DNA of 64,000 nt from Arcobacter sp. F2176 (lineage in GTDB: Bacteria > Campylobacterota > Campylobacteria > Campylobacterales > Arcobacteraceae), in NCBI RefSeq assembly GCF_004116465.1, contig NZ_PDJV01000009.1:62001-126000 (forward strand). Direction: 5' to 3'. Of this stretch, positions 9,371-18,921 are shown piece after piece. The notes beneath the pieces were generated by a model. It ran no database searches, was not told the DNA's origin, and saw only the letters and a program-made list of their open reading frames with translations. Numbering within the stretch: position 1 is the stretch's first letter; each line of letters starts with the position of its first letter. Both the position numbers and the translations under genes were made by a program.

Positions 9371-10657
9371 ATGAATGATAATTTGAAAAATGGAGAACTA
9401 TTTGATATTGAATTATTGAAAAAAATAAGAAAAAAGTTTTCACATATAAATATTGATCCTAAATCAAAAGAAAAAAGACTTTTCTTTGATAATTCTGGCG
9501 GAGCTTTTAGATTAAAAGCTGCCAGTAAAGTATTTAAATATATCGATGAGTACCCAGATTGTCCAGAGCATGGAAATAAAACTGCAAAATGGTTGATGGA
9601 AATACAAGAAAAAGGATATGAGTCAATTAAAACTATGTTAAATTTTGATTCAGGAAGTATTATTACCTCATATACTGCATCAACTGTTATGTTTAATATG
9701 ATAAGAGCAGTGATTGAAAATGTTGCAGGAAAAAATATTGTTACAACTGCTTTAGAACATCCTTCTTCTTATGATGCTGTAGTAAGTTATGCAAATAAAA
9801 ATAATAAAGAAGTAAGAGTTGCTAAAACAAACCCCAAAACAGGTGGAGTAGATGTCCAAGAGATAGTGAAACTCATTGATAAGAATACTTCTCTTTTAGT
9901 ATTTATGTATGCTTCAAATATATCAGGAGCCCTATTAGATGCCCAAAAAATAGTAAAAGAGTGTAGAAAAATAAAGCCAGACCTTTTTATCATAGCAGAT
10001 GCTGTTCAACATGCACCACATGGGATTATTGATATAAAAAAAGTACCTGTAGATGGTCTAAATTTTGCACCTTATAAGTTTTTTGGTCCAAGGGGTTTTG
10101 GAGTGGGATATGCTTCTAAAAGATTAGCAAAACTCTCACATGATAAATTAATAGCAAAGCCAGAAGACTTTTGGGAATTGGGAAGTCCTGCTCCATCGCA
10201 TTTTGCAGCTTTAACAGAAGTACTTAATTATGTTTGTTGGATAGGTAAACATTATCTAAAAAGTAAAAATAAAAGAGAACTTTTTGAAGAAGGAATGACT
10301 CGTATAAAACTACATGAAAGAGCATTAATGTATTTTATGTTAGAGGGAACTTCAAAAACACAAGGATTAAGAAGTCTTAATGGAGTAAAAGTTTATTTAG
10401 ACTGTGAAGATTTAAGAAAAAAAGATTTTATCATGGCAATTGGTTTTGATAAGTTGAGATTTAAAAAAGCAGTAAAAGAGTATGAAAAACAAGGGGTGAT
10501 TACATTTGAAAGAGTTATTTCTAGTCCTTTTTCTTCTCGTATGCTCGAATCCTTTGATTTAAAAGGAAGTATAAGAGTTTCTCCTCTTCATTGCCATAGT
10601 TTAAAAGATATAGAAAAGTTCTTAAAAATCACAAGAAAAATTTCTCAACTATCATAA
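9371..10657 (+). CDS. Class V aminotransferase-like PLP enzyme
   Basis: A 428-aa fold-type I PLP enzyme related to cysteine desulfurases and selenocysteine lyases. DAVQHAPHGIIDIKKV contains the Asp that would contact the pyridine nitrogen. The Schiff-base lysine is in APYKFFGPRGFG. An active-site Cys loop of the IscS/SufS type is not evident, so cysteine desulfuration is unlikely. It is the last gene of the IclR-linked operon (SD TTAGGAGT, 26 nt after the RraA-like gene). A transaminase or lyase step on a keto or hydroxy acid is plausible. The substrate is unknown. Confidence 0.8.
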   Translation: MNDNLKNGELFDIELLKKIRKKFSHINIDPKSKEKRLFFDNSGGAFRLKAASKVFKYIDEYPDCPEHGNKTAKWLMEIQEKGYESIKTMLNFDSGSIITSYTASTVMFNMIRAVIENVAGKNIVTTALEHPSSYDAVVSYANKNNKEVRVAKTNPKTGGVDVQEIVKLIDKNTSLLVFMYASNISGALLDAQKIVKECRKIKPDLFIIADAVQHAPHGIIDIKKVPVDGLNFAPYKFFGPRGFGVGYASKRLAKLSHDKLIAKPEDFWELGSPAPSHFAALTEVLNYVCWIGKHYLKSKNKRELFEEGMTRIKLHERALMYFMLEGTSKTQGLRSLNGVKVYLDCEDLRKKDFIMAIGFDKLRFKKAVKEYEKQGVITFERVISSPFSSRMLESFDLKGSIRVSPLHCHSLKDIEKFLKITRKISQLS

Positions 10658-10664
10658 TAGGTAC

Positions 10665-10934
10665 TTAATATTTGATTTGAAATTCATTAGTATATAAAGC
10701 ACCAATTGAGGTTTGCTTTATATGGCTTATTTTACTATGTTGACTACCACTTTTTAAAATTGTAATAAATTCATTTAATCTATTCTCTTTACAAGTTACA
10801 GCAGCTTCAACATCTCCATTGGCTAAGTTTTTAATGTAACCACTAAATTTAGCTCTATTAGCATTAGTTGTTACACTTTTTCTATAAAATACACCTTGTA
10901 CTTTTCCACTTATTATAAATTTGTAGCTTTTCAT
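10665..10934 (-). CDS. acyP: Acylphosphatase
   Basis: An 89-aa acylphosphatase with the complete catalytic signature. The phosphate-binding loop GKVQGVFYRKS has the catalytic Arg, and GYIKNLANGDVEAAV has the catalytic Asn. The enzyme hydrolyses acyl phosphates such as acetyl phosphate and carbamoyl phosphate in the cytoplasm. The length is typical. It is convergent with the aminotransferase gene, with only 7 nt between stops. Confidence 0.93.
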   Translation of the reverse strand: MKSYKFIISGKVQGVFYRKSVTTNANRAKFSGYIKNLANGDVEAAVTCKENRLNEFITILKSGSQHSKISHIKQTSIGALYTNEFQIKY

Positions 10935-11056
10935 TAGTATTTACTTTATTCAAGAATTTTGTTTTTAGAGTATAACCTTATTATTGATATTTTCTATTTA
11001 ACTTATAAAGATAACCTTGAGTTTAAAATTACAAAAAAATCAGGTAAAATTAAGTT

Positions 11057-14000
11057 ATGAAAAAAATATCAAATAAATTAAAAGAATTCTTTTTTATATT
11101 TATATTATTCTCCTTTATATTAGCTTTTGTAAATATTATTGTAGAAAAATTCTTTTTTTTAGATAATGTTCAAAAAATAGCTATGGGAGTTGCTTTAAAA
11201 AAAGTAAAAGAGAGAGAACACACTTTACAGGAATTTTTAAATGAATCAAAACATTTAATAATATTTCTTAGAAAAATAAAAGCCTTCAATGATTTTTTGG
11301 AAAATAGTAATTCAAAAAATGAAGTAGAAGAGATATTTTTAAAATATATTCAAAGCCACAAAAGGTTTATGCAAGTTCGATATATTGATAAAAATGGTTT
11401 AGAAAGAATAAGAGTACAAAGAGATAATCAGAACAGTATTTCTTATAAAGTTTCAAATGAAAAACTCCAAAATAAAGCCAATAGAGATTATTTTATTACT
11501 TCAAAAACAAAACCTTTGGAAGAAGTCTGGTTTCCAAAGATTGATCTAAATATAGAAAATAATGAAATTGAAATTCCATTTAATCCCACTCTAAGAGTAA
11601 TTTTACCTGTAAAATATAAAAATAAATTTGATGGTATTATAATTATAAACTATTTTTTTAACGAATTTCTAAATGATTTTATGAATACTTCCTTATATGA
11701 TATGATTCTTTTTGATGGAAAAGGCTTTCCTTTAGTACATTATGAAAAAGATAAAAGTTGGGGTTTTTATAGTTCTGGGATGTATAATATTTCACAAGAG
11801 TACCCAAAAGATTATAAAAGAATTTTAGGCAATGAAATCATTGTAACTAACACTTATGTTTCAAAAAAGATAGAGACATCTATATCTGATAATTTATTCT
11901 TAGTATTAAAATTAAAACAAAAGTATATAGAAGAACAAAATAAAAATTTAGCATATAAATATACTATTATTTCTACTTCTATAGCTATTCTTACATTTCT
12001 TTTAACATTAATTTTAATTAAATTATTTGGGGATAGATTATTTAATCTAAAAGAAATCTCACAACTTAATAATAATTTACAAACAGTATCAAATATTGCA
12101 AAGGTAGGCTTTTGGGAAGTTGATTGGAAAACAAATAAAATTACTTTTAGTGATGAACTTTATAATATTTTTGAAATAGAAGATAAAAGTACTGTTATTA
12201 CTTTAGAAAAACTTTTTACATATTTTCCTACAAATATGTTAAACGAATATAAACAGGAGATAGAAAATTCTATAAATGAAAAAAGGGAATACTTTATCAC
12301 TCAATCAATTATTACCGAAAAGGGTAATATAAAATATCTTCAAAGAAGAGGTAAACACTATTTTAATCATAACTCAGAGCTTATAAAATCTGTTGGAAGT
12401 AGTTATGATATAACAGAACAATATTTATCTGAAAAAAAGTATAAAACACTATTGGAATATGCCTCAGATGGAATTCATATTTTAGATAAACAGGGGAATC
12501 TTGTAGAGTTTAGTCAATCATTTGTCCAATCACTTGGTTATACAAATGAAGAGATGTGGGAATTAAATATTGTAGATTGGGATATCTTTATTTTAGAAGT
12601 AGAGGTAAAAAATAGAATAAAAGAGCTAATAGATTTTCCAACTTCTTTTGAAGCAAAACATAAAAGAAAAGATGGCTCGATTATTGATGTTCAAATCAAT
12701 GCAAAAGGAATAGAAATAAATGGAGAAGAATACCTTTATGCTTCCCAAAGGGATATAACAAAACAAAAAAAACTAGAAAAAGAGATTCTTAGTGAGAAAG
12801 ATTTTATTTCAACTATTATTGATAATGCAAATGCAATTATTGCAGTAATTGATAGTAAGGGAAGAATGATTAAGATAAATAAATATGCCCAAGACTTTGT
12901 TGGATATACAGAAGAAGAAATAGCTAGCGAGCCATATTTTTGGTCAAGATTTTTGACAAAAGAAAAAGAACAAAAAGTTTTAGAAATAGTAAAAAAAGCA
13001 AATAAAGGTGAGATAGTAAAAAACTTTAAAAATAGTTGGATTTCTAAAGATGGCGAAGAAAAAGTATTTGAGTGGTCAAATATGCTTGTTCAAAAAGCTG
13101 ATGGAAGCATGGATTATATTGCTACTATAGGAATAGATGTAACAGAAAATAATAAATTATTAGAAGAATTAAAAGGCGCTAAAAAAAATGCAGAAAAAGC
13201 AAATGTAGTAAAATCTGAATTTTTGGCAAATATGTCCCACGAAATAAGAACTCCTATAAGTGGAGTAACTGGGCTTATATCTCTTATATTAGATATGCCA
13301 TTAGAACCACTACAAAGAGACTATTTAAATAAAGCGAAAAAATCTTCAAATGCCTTATTGAGTATTATTAATGATATTTTAGATTATTCAAAAATTGAAG
13401 CTGGAAAACTAGATATTATTGAGCAAGATTTCAATTTAGAAGATATTTTTAAAAATATCTCCAATCTTTTTGGATATGAAACATATAAAAAACAACTAGA
13501 ATTTACTTTTGTATTAGATGGAAATATCCCTTCATTGATAATTGGAGATTCACTTCGATTAACACAAATATTAAATAATCTTGTGGGAAATGCAATAAAG
13601 TTTACTGAAAATGGATATGTTGCATTAAAAAGTGAAATAAAAGAGATAAATGAAGATGAGGTTATTTTAAAATTTTGTATTGAAGATACAGGTATTGGGA
13701 TAAATAAAGAAGGTCAAAAAAAGCTTTTTAATACCTTTGAACAACTTGATACTTCAAATAAAAGAAAATATAGTGGTTCAGGATTGGGACTTTCTATTAC
13801 TAAACAATTAATTGAGCTTATGCATGGAAAAATTTGGGTTGAAAGTGAAGAAAGCATTGGAAGTAAGTTTTATTTTGAGATAAAGTTTAACTATATCAAG
13901 GAGTTTTACAAAAAGAAGAAAAATAGAACTGTCAATAATGACAAATTTTTGATTATTGATGATAATAAAATGGAAAGTGAGTATATAAAAAATATATTAA

Positions 14001-15322
14001 ATTCCTGGAAATTAGACTCTATTATTGAGTCAAATGAAGTGAATGCTTTAGAAATAATCAATAATGAAAAAATAGATTGTTTGATTATTAATTGGAATAC
14101 TTCAACTACTCGTCGATTGATATTTTTAGAAAAATTAAAAAATATCAATAAAGAAATAGATTATATTGTTTTGGTGACGCCATATAATAAAAAGCTTATT
14201 TTAGATCTTTTTGAAAAACAAGAATTTAAAGTTACAAAATTACTGGAAAAACCTTTTACTCCATCAACTTTATATAATACAATTTTTGATAAAAATAATA
14301 AAGATATTAAAAATAGAGAAAGCTCAACACAAGTTGTATTGGTAAATAAAAAAAGAGCCTTATTGGTCGAAGATAATGAGACTAATCAAATAGTTTCAAA
14401 AGCAATTTTAGAAAAATTGGGGTTTATTATAGATATTGCAAATGATGGAGTAGAGGCTATAAAAAGTGCTAAAGATTTTTCTTATGATATTATCTTTATG
14501 GACTTGCAAATGCCAAATATTGATGGTTTTGAAGCCACACAAAGAATTAGAGAGTTTGACAAAAAAATACCTATTATCGCATTAAGTGCAGCTGTAATGC
14601 AAAAGGATAAGATGTTAACTAAAGAAGCTGGTATGAATGCTCATATCCCTAAACCAATCGTAGAAGAAGAATTAGAGGGTGTAGTAACAGAATTTTTTGA
14701 AGTAACTTATAAAGATGCACATATAAAAAAGATACATAACAATAAATTACATAATATAGATGGAATAAATTTTAGAAAATTGATGGAGATATTGTCATTT
14801 GATGATAAAGAGGCTTTGTCTTTAATAAAAAAATATTACAAAAACTACAGTAATATAGAATCACAACTTGAAATCTTCAGTCTAAAAAGTGATGATTTTA
14901 ATAGCTTTATACATAAATTAAAAGGGGTAAGTGGAAATATACAAGCAATGAAAGTTTATGATATTTGTTTTGAAATAGAAAAAGTAAGTGATGCAACAAA
15001 AGTATCTGAATTGATAAGTAACTTAAAAAATGAAATGAAAAAAATATTTGAATCTATAGAAGTCAATATCTTAAAAAAGAAAAATGAAGATAAACCAAAT
15101 CACAGCAATAAACAGATTGATAAAATGATAGAAGAGTTAATAAAAGATGTTAATGAAGATAATTTTATTAAAAACTCGATAGTAGAAGAACTAATTAATT
15201 CTCTAAGAGATAAGATAGAAGAGAATCTATTAGAAAAAGTTGATAATAGTTTTTCTAATTATGAATATGAAAATTTGATAGAAGATTTAAAAAGTATTCA
15301 AAATATACTCAAGAAAGGTTAA
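11057..15322 (+). CDS. Hybrid sensor histidine kinase (1421 aa)
   Basis: A membrane-bound multidomain kinase. TM1 is about residues 12-34, followed by a ~265-residue periplasmic sensor (Cache-like) and TM2 at about 303-326. Three PAS domains follow (about 335-450, 463-575 and 585-700). The HisKA H-box MSHEIRTPISG has the phospho-accepting His about residue 728. HATPase motifs NLVGNAIKFTENG and GSGLGLSITKQLI are intact. Next come two receiver-like modules. The first (about 960-1080) lacks the acceptor Asp, reading CLIINWNTS; the second is canonical with Asp about residue 1149 in IIFMDLQMP. A C-terminal HPt has His about residue 1286 in FIHKLKGVSGN. The architecture is that of a full phosphorelay. 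The OmpR-type regulator gene starts 2 nt after its stop and is its likely output. Confidence 0.93.
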   Translation: MKKISNKLKEFFFIFILFSFILAFVNIIVEKFFFLDNVQKIAMGVALKKVKEREHTLQEFLNESKHLIIFLRKIKAFNDFLENSNSKNEVEEIFLKYIQSHKRFMQVRYIDKNGLERIRVQRDNQNSISYKVSNEKLQNKANRDYFITSKTKPLEEVWFPKIDLNIENNEIEIPFNPTLRVILPVKYKNKFDGIIIINYFFNEFLNDFMNTSLYDMILFDGKGFPLVHYEKDKSWGFYSSGMYNISQEYPKDYKRILGNEIIVTNTYVSKKIETSISDNLFLVLKLKQKYIEEQNKNLAYKYTIISTSIAILTFLLTLILIKLFGDRLFNLKEISQLNNNLQTVSNIAKVGFWEVDWKTNKITFSDELYNIFEIEDKSTVITLEKLFTYFPTNMLNEYKQEIENSINEKREYFITQSIITEKGNIKYLQRRGKHYFNHNSELIKSVGSSYDITEQYLSEKKYKTLLEYASDGIHILDKQGNLVEFSQSFVQSLGYTNEEMWELNIVDWDIFILEVEVKNRIKELIDFPTSFEAKHKRKDGSIIDVQINAKGIEINGEEYLYASQRDITKQKKLEKEILSEKDFISTIIDNANAIIAVIDSKGRMIKINKYAQDFVGYTEEEIASEPYFWSRFLTKEKEQKVLEIVKKANKGEIVKNFKNSWISKDGEEKVFEWSNMLVQKADGSMDYIATIGIDVTENNKLLEELKGAKKNAEKANVVKSEFLANMSHEIRTPISGVTGLISLILDMPLEPLQRDYLNKAKKSSNALLSIINDILDYSKIEAGKLDIIEQDFNLEDIFKNISNLFGYETYKKQLEFTFVLDGNIPSLIIGDSLRLTQILNNLVGNAIKFTENGYVALKSEIKEINEDEVILKFCIEDTGIGINKEGQKKLFNTFEQLDTSNKRKYSGSGLGLSITKQLIELMHGKIWVESEESIGSKFYFEIKFNYIKEFYKKKKNRTVNNDKFLIIDDNKMESEYIKNILNSWKLDSIIESNEVNALEIINNEKIDCLIINWNTSTTRRLIFLEKLKNINKEIDYIVLVTPYNKKLILDLFEKQEFKVTKLLEKPFTPSTLYNTIFDKNNKDIKNRESSTQVVLVNKKRALLVEDNETNQIVSKAILEKLGFIIDIANDGVEAIKSAKDFSYDIIFMDLQMPNIDGFEATQRIREFDKKIPIIALSAAVMQKDKMLTKEAGMNAHIPKPIVEEELEGVVTEFFEVTYKDAHIKKIHNNKLHNIDGINFRKLMEILSFDDKEALSLIKKYYKNYSNIESQLEIFSLKSDDFNSFIHKLKGVSGNIQAMKVYDICFEIEKVSDATKVSELISNLKNEMKKIFESIEVNILKKKNEDKPNHSNKQIDKMIEELIKDVNEDNFIKNSIVEELINSLRDKIEENLLEKVDNSFSNYEYENLIEDLKSIQNILKKG

Positions 15323-15324
15323 AG

Positions 15325-16005
15325 ATGGAAAAATTAACTATTTTAGTTGTAGATGATGAGTCTATAAATATTCAAATAATATCTGAAATATTAACTGATG
15401 TGTATAATATAAAAATCGCTAAAAATGGGGAAAGTGGATATGAAGCCTATGAAAAATATTCTCCTGCTTTAATAATCTCAGACATAAATATGCCTATTCT
15501 GAATGGAATTGAAATGGTTTCAAAGATTAGACAAAAAGATCAAAATACAAAAGTGATATTTACAACATCCCATTCAGACTTAGATTATTTACTTCAATCA
15601 AGTTCATTAAAACTCATAAAATATATTTTAAAGCCAATAAAAAGAGAAGAGTTACTTGAAGCTGTAAACATAGCAGTTGAAGAGTTGCAAAAATATAAAA
15701 TAGTCTCAAGTCATATTTTACAGTTAGATAAAGAGTATGTCTGGGATTTTAAAACTTTAAATTTAATGAAATCAGACCAAGCTATCTCTTTAACACCCAC
15801 GGAGAGAAAAATATTAAATTATCTTTTTTCAAATGTTGGTTCTATGGTTACTTATGATGATATTCTTTATGAAGCCTGGGAAGATTATGACATGCCAAGC
15901 AAACAAACACTAAAAACAATGATAACAAATCTTAGAAAAAAAATCCCCGAAAATATAATTCACAATATTTATGGCATAGGCTATAAAATCTTGACTACTT
16001 CCTGA
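15325..16005 (+). CDS. OmpR-family response regulator
   Basis: A 226-aa two-domain regulator. The receiver domain has the phosphorylatable Asp at about residue 53 in IISDINMP and the conserved Lys in LKPIKREE. The C-terminal winged helix (LTPTERKILNYLFSNVGS to IYGIGYKI) binds DNA. It starts almost at the stop of the hybrid kinase and so is probably translationally coupled and phosphorylated by its HPt. A hairpin follows the stop. Targets are unknown; the adjacent carbonic anhydrase/chemoreceptor operon is the nearest candidate. Confidence 0.93.
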   Translation: MEKLTILVVDDESINIQIISEILTDVYNIKIAKNGESGYEAYEKYSPALIISDINMPILNGIEMVSKIRQKDQNTKVIFTTSHSDLDYLLQSSSLKLIKYILKPIKREELLEAVNIAVEELQKYKIVSSHILQLDKEYVWDFKTLNLMKSDQAISLTPTERKILNYLFSNVGSMVTYDDILYEAWEDYDMPSKQTLKTMITNLRKKIPENIIHNIYGIGYKILTTS

Positions 16006-16033
16006 CTATTTAATTTTATACTTTCATTATAAC

Positions 16034-16057
16034 TTGTATTTCCTATGAGAAATACAA
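16034..16057 (+). terminator. Hairpin between response regulator and carbonic anhydrase
   Basis: TTGTATTTC (16034-16042) pairs with GAAATACAA (16049-16057) over 9 bp with a 6-nt loop. It lies 28 nt after the regulator stop and 22 nt before the carbonic anhydrase start, so it separates the two-component pair from the next transcription unit or attenuates readthrough. The downstream U-run is weak. Confidence 0.45.
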
Positions 16058-16079
16058 ATTCTTAAAATAAGGATTTATA

Positions 16080-16868
16080 ATGAAAAAGTATGTAATTAGT
16101 CTACTTGTAAGTGGGATTTTGTTAACAGTAAATGCTAGCGAAAATGGTGAAGTAAAAGCTTCTAATGAAACACATAAAAAACATGATTCACATTGGAGTT
16201 ATGAGGGTACGAATGGTCCAAAATTTTGGGGGACAATTAATCCTTCTTTTCAAAGATGTGAAAATGGTGAAAGACAATCTCCTATAAATATAACAAAAGA
16301 ATCAACTGTTGCTACAAATTCTTTAGGAAATCTTTTCTTTGATTATAAAGACACAGATATTAGTATAGTAAATAATGGACATACTATACAAGTAAATTCT
16401 GATAATCAAAGTTTTGCATTATTTCAAGGTAAAAAATTCAAACTTTTACAATTTCATTTTCACTCAAAAAGTGAGCACACAGTAAATGGAGAATACTATC
16501 CTTTAGAGTTACATTTAGTTCATCAAGCAGAAGATGGTGAGTTAGGGGTTATTGGAGTATTTTTTAAATTAGGTGAATATAATAGTTCCCTACAAAAAGT
16601 ATTAAAATTTATGCCTAAAGATGCTGGAGCTAAAAATGAGAGTGATAAGTTTACTCTTAATCCAAATGACTTTTTACCAAAAGATAGAGGTTATTATCAT
16701 TATTTAGGTTCTCTTACAACACCTCCTTGTACACAAATCGTAGAATGGTATGTGATGAAAAATCCAATAACTTTATCACAAAAACAATTGGAACAATTTC
16801 AAAATTTATATAATGGAAATTTTAGACCAACTTATCCTCTTAATAAGAGAATAGTATTAGAAAAGTAA
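16080..16868 (+). CDS. Periplasmic alpha-carbonic anhydrase
   Basis: A 262-aa alpha-class carbonic anhydrase that interconverts CO2 and bicarbonate in the periplasm. A Sec signal peptide (MKKYVISLLVSGILLTVNA) precedes HWSYEGTNGPKFWG, then RQSPINI. The zinc ligands are in LLQFHFHSKSEH and LELHLVHQ, and SLTTPPCTQIVEWYV is the hydrophobic-pocket signature. The Cys in RCENGE and the Cys in PPCTQ could form the usual disulfide. The chemoreceptor gene begins only 9 nt after its stop, so the two are probably co-transcribed. Confidence 0.95.
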   Translation: MKKYVISLLVSGILLTVNASENGEVKASNETHKKHDSHWSYEGTNGPKFWGTINPSFQRCENGERQSPINITKESTVATNSLGNLFFDYKDTDISIVNNGHTIQVNSDNQSFALFQGKKFKLLQFHFHSKSEHTVNGEYYPLELHLVHQAEDGELGVIGVFFKLGEYNSSLQKVLKFMPKDAGAKNESDKFTLNPNDFLPKDRGYYHYLGSLTTPPCTQIVEWYVMKNPITLSQKQLEQFQNLYNGNFRPTYPLNKRIVLEK

Positions 16869-16877
16869 GGAAAAACA

Positions 16878-18791
16878 ATGATTAAGAATATGAAAATAAA
16901 AATAAAAATATTTTTATTAATAACAATAACATTAAGCTCTTTATTAATAGTTTCAGTAAGTTCATATGTTGGGATAAGTTCTGTGGGACATGAGATTGAA
17001 GAGTTAGCAGAATCTCATATTCCTTTAAATAAAGTAATTACAAATATTGAAGCTAGTATTTTAAAAGAAGAGGTTTTAACATATGCGTTAATAATTGCTT
17101 CAGAAGATGTATTTAGTGAAAAATTCCAAAAAGTTAAAGGTGAAATAGAAAAAATTGAAAAGGTTTCAGTAAAAAATATAAAAGAGTGTGAAGAAATAGC
17201 AGCAAAAGCTATAAATAAAAGTAGTGATGATGAAATCAAAAAAAGATATGAAGAGTTTTTAAAAGAGTGTATAGAACTTGAGAAAAGACAAAAAATGTTT
17301 GAAATCGGTATATCAAAATTAGTGCATGACTTAGAATCTGGAAATATTCAAGATATAGAAAAAGAGAAAGAAGAACTACACAAATTGCTTCTTGGCTTGG
17401 ACAAGTTTGTAATAAATTTGACAAAACAAATCCAAGATTTAGTTAAAAAAGCAACAGCAAAAGCTAAAGATGACGAACATAGTGTAACTCTAACTATAGA
17501 GATAATCTCTATTTTAGCATTTATTATTTCGATTACATTTGGAATTTATTTAGCAAATAATATTAAAAACTTGATTAACACTTTCCAAACTGGATTATTA
17601 GGATTTTTTTCTTATCTTAATCGTGAAAGTGATGAGGTAAAACCTATAACAATTAATTCAAATGATGAAATAGGTCTTATGTCAAAAGTAGTAAATGAGA
17701 ATATCAATAGAACAAGAGATTTATTAGAAGAAGATAGAGAACTAATTGAGGAAGTTAAAAAAATAGTTACAAAAGTAAATAGTGGAATATTTAAACAAGA
17801 AATAACAAAAAATACATCAAATGAGAGTTTAAATGAATTGAAATCTCTTTTAAATGAGATGTTAAAAGTTTTGACGGCTAATGTTTCTGAAGATTTAAAT
17901 AAGATTCAAGTAGCTCTTGATCACTACCAACAGTTAGACTTTAGATATAGAATTGAAGGTTGTAGTGGAAAAACAAGCGTGGGATTGACAAAATTAGCTG
18001 AAATAATAAATACAATGTTAGTGGAAAACAAAAAATCAGGAGTATCATTAAATATTTCTGCACAAGCCCTATTAGGTAATATTACAACATTAAATAGTTC
18101 TTCAAATCAAGCTGCAGCTTCACTAGAAGAAACAGCTGCTGCTTTGGAAGAGATTACAAGTACAATTGTTAGTAATACTGAAAATGTAGTTAAGATGTCA
18201 AACTATGCAAATGAGTTGTCAGTTTCTGCAAATGAAGGTCAATCATTAGCTACTCAAACAACAACATCGATGGATGAGATAAATGCACAAGTAAGTGCAA
18301 TAAATGATGCAATTAGTGTAATTGATCAAATTGCTTTTCAAACAAATATTCTTTCACTTAATGCAGCAGTGGAAGCAGCAACTGCTGGAGAAGCTGGGAA
18401 AGGATTTGCTGTTGTTGCTGGAGAAGTGAGAAATCTAGCATCAAGAAGTGCAGAAGCTGCTAAAGAGATAAAATCTTTAGTTGAAAATGCTACATTAAAA
18501 GCATCTGAAGGTAAAGAAATAGCAACAAGAATGATAAATGGATACTCTGGCTTAAATGAAAATGTTGATAAAACATTAGCTATTATAAAAGATATTGAGT
18601 TAGCATCAAAAGAGCAACAAACGGGAATTGTACAAATAAATGATGCGGTAAATCAGCTTGACCAACAAACTCAAGCAAATGCAAGTGCCGCAGCAGAAGC
18701 ACAAGAAGTTGCAAATAATACATCTACAATTGCTAACAAAATAATTGAAGATGCCAATGAAAAAGAGTTCATTGGAAAAGAAGACATCTAA
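16878..18791 (+). CDS. Methyl-accepting chemotaxis protein (4HB-type sensor)
   Basis: A 637-aa chemoreceptor. TM1 is about residues 10-32, followed by a mostly helical periplasmic region of about 175 residues consistent with a four-helix-bundle ligand domain. TM2 is about 208-228. A long helical linker leads to the signalling domain, with the highly conserved hairpin tip [19 protein letters not shown] and [15 protein letters not shown]. It ends in EFIGKEDI with no CheR-tether pentapeptide. It is joined to the periplasmic carbonic anhydrase, so its stimulus might be related to CO2, bicarbonate or pH, which is inference from position. Confidence 0.93.
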   Translation: MIKNMKIKIKIFLLITITLSSLLIVSVSSYVGISSVGHEIEELAESHIPLNKVITNIEASILKEEVLTYALIIASEDVFSEKFQKVKGEIEKIEKVSVKNIKECEEIAAKAINKSSDDEIKKRYEEFLKECIELEKRQKMFEIGISKLVHDLESGNIQDIEKEKEELHKLLLGLDKFVINLTKQIQDLVKKATAKAKDDEHSVTLTIEIISILAFIISITFGIYLANNIKNLINTFQTGLLGFFSYLNRESDEVKPITINSNDEIGLMSKVVNENINRTRDLLEEDRELIEEVKKIVTKVNSGIFKQEITKNTSNESLNELKSLLNEMLKVLTANVSEDLNKIQVALDHYQQLDFRYRIEGCSGKTSVGLTKLAEIINTMLVENKKSGVSLNISAQALLGNITTLNSSSNQAAASLEETAAALEEITSTIVSNTENVVKMSNYANELSVSANEGQSLATQTTTSMDEINAQVSAINDAISVIDQIAFQTNILSLNAAVEAATAGEAGKGFAVVAGEVRNLASRSAEAAKEIKSLVENATLKASEGKEIATRMINGYSGLNENVDKTLAIIKDIELASKEQQTGIVQINDAVNQLDQQTQANASAAAEAQEVANNTSTIANKIIEDANEKEFIGKEDI

Positions 18792-18798
18792 AAATACA

Positions 18799-18831
18799 AT
18801 AAATAAGAGAGTTTTTACTTCTCTTATTTAT
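18799..18831 (+). terminator. Terminator hairpin after chemoreceptor
   Basis: ATAAATAAGAGA (18799-18810) pairs over 12 bp with TCTCTTATTTAT (18820-18831) around a 9-nt loop, starting 8 nt after the chemoreceptor stop. It is well placed to end the carbonic anhydrase-chemoreceptor transcript. Confidence 0.6.
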
Positions 18832-18921
18832 CTTAAAACTTTCTAGAAACACCTATTACAAGTATCTTATAAATCCTTTTTTGTTACAATCTTAAAAATA
18901 AATAAACAAATGAGATAAAAG

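Noticed and set aside
9371-10657. Cysteine desulfurase (IscS/SufS/Csd) annotation
   Set aside because: The fold is related, but the active-site cysteine loop is not evident and the operon context is carboxylate uptake.
18090-18480. Long direct repeat with 50790-51180
   Set aside because: The similarity is the conserved signalling domain shared by the two chemoreceptors, not a mobile repeat.
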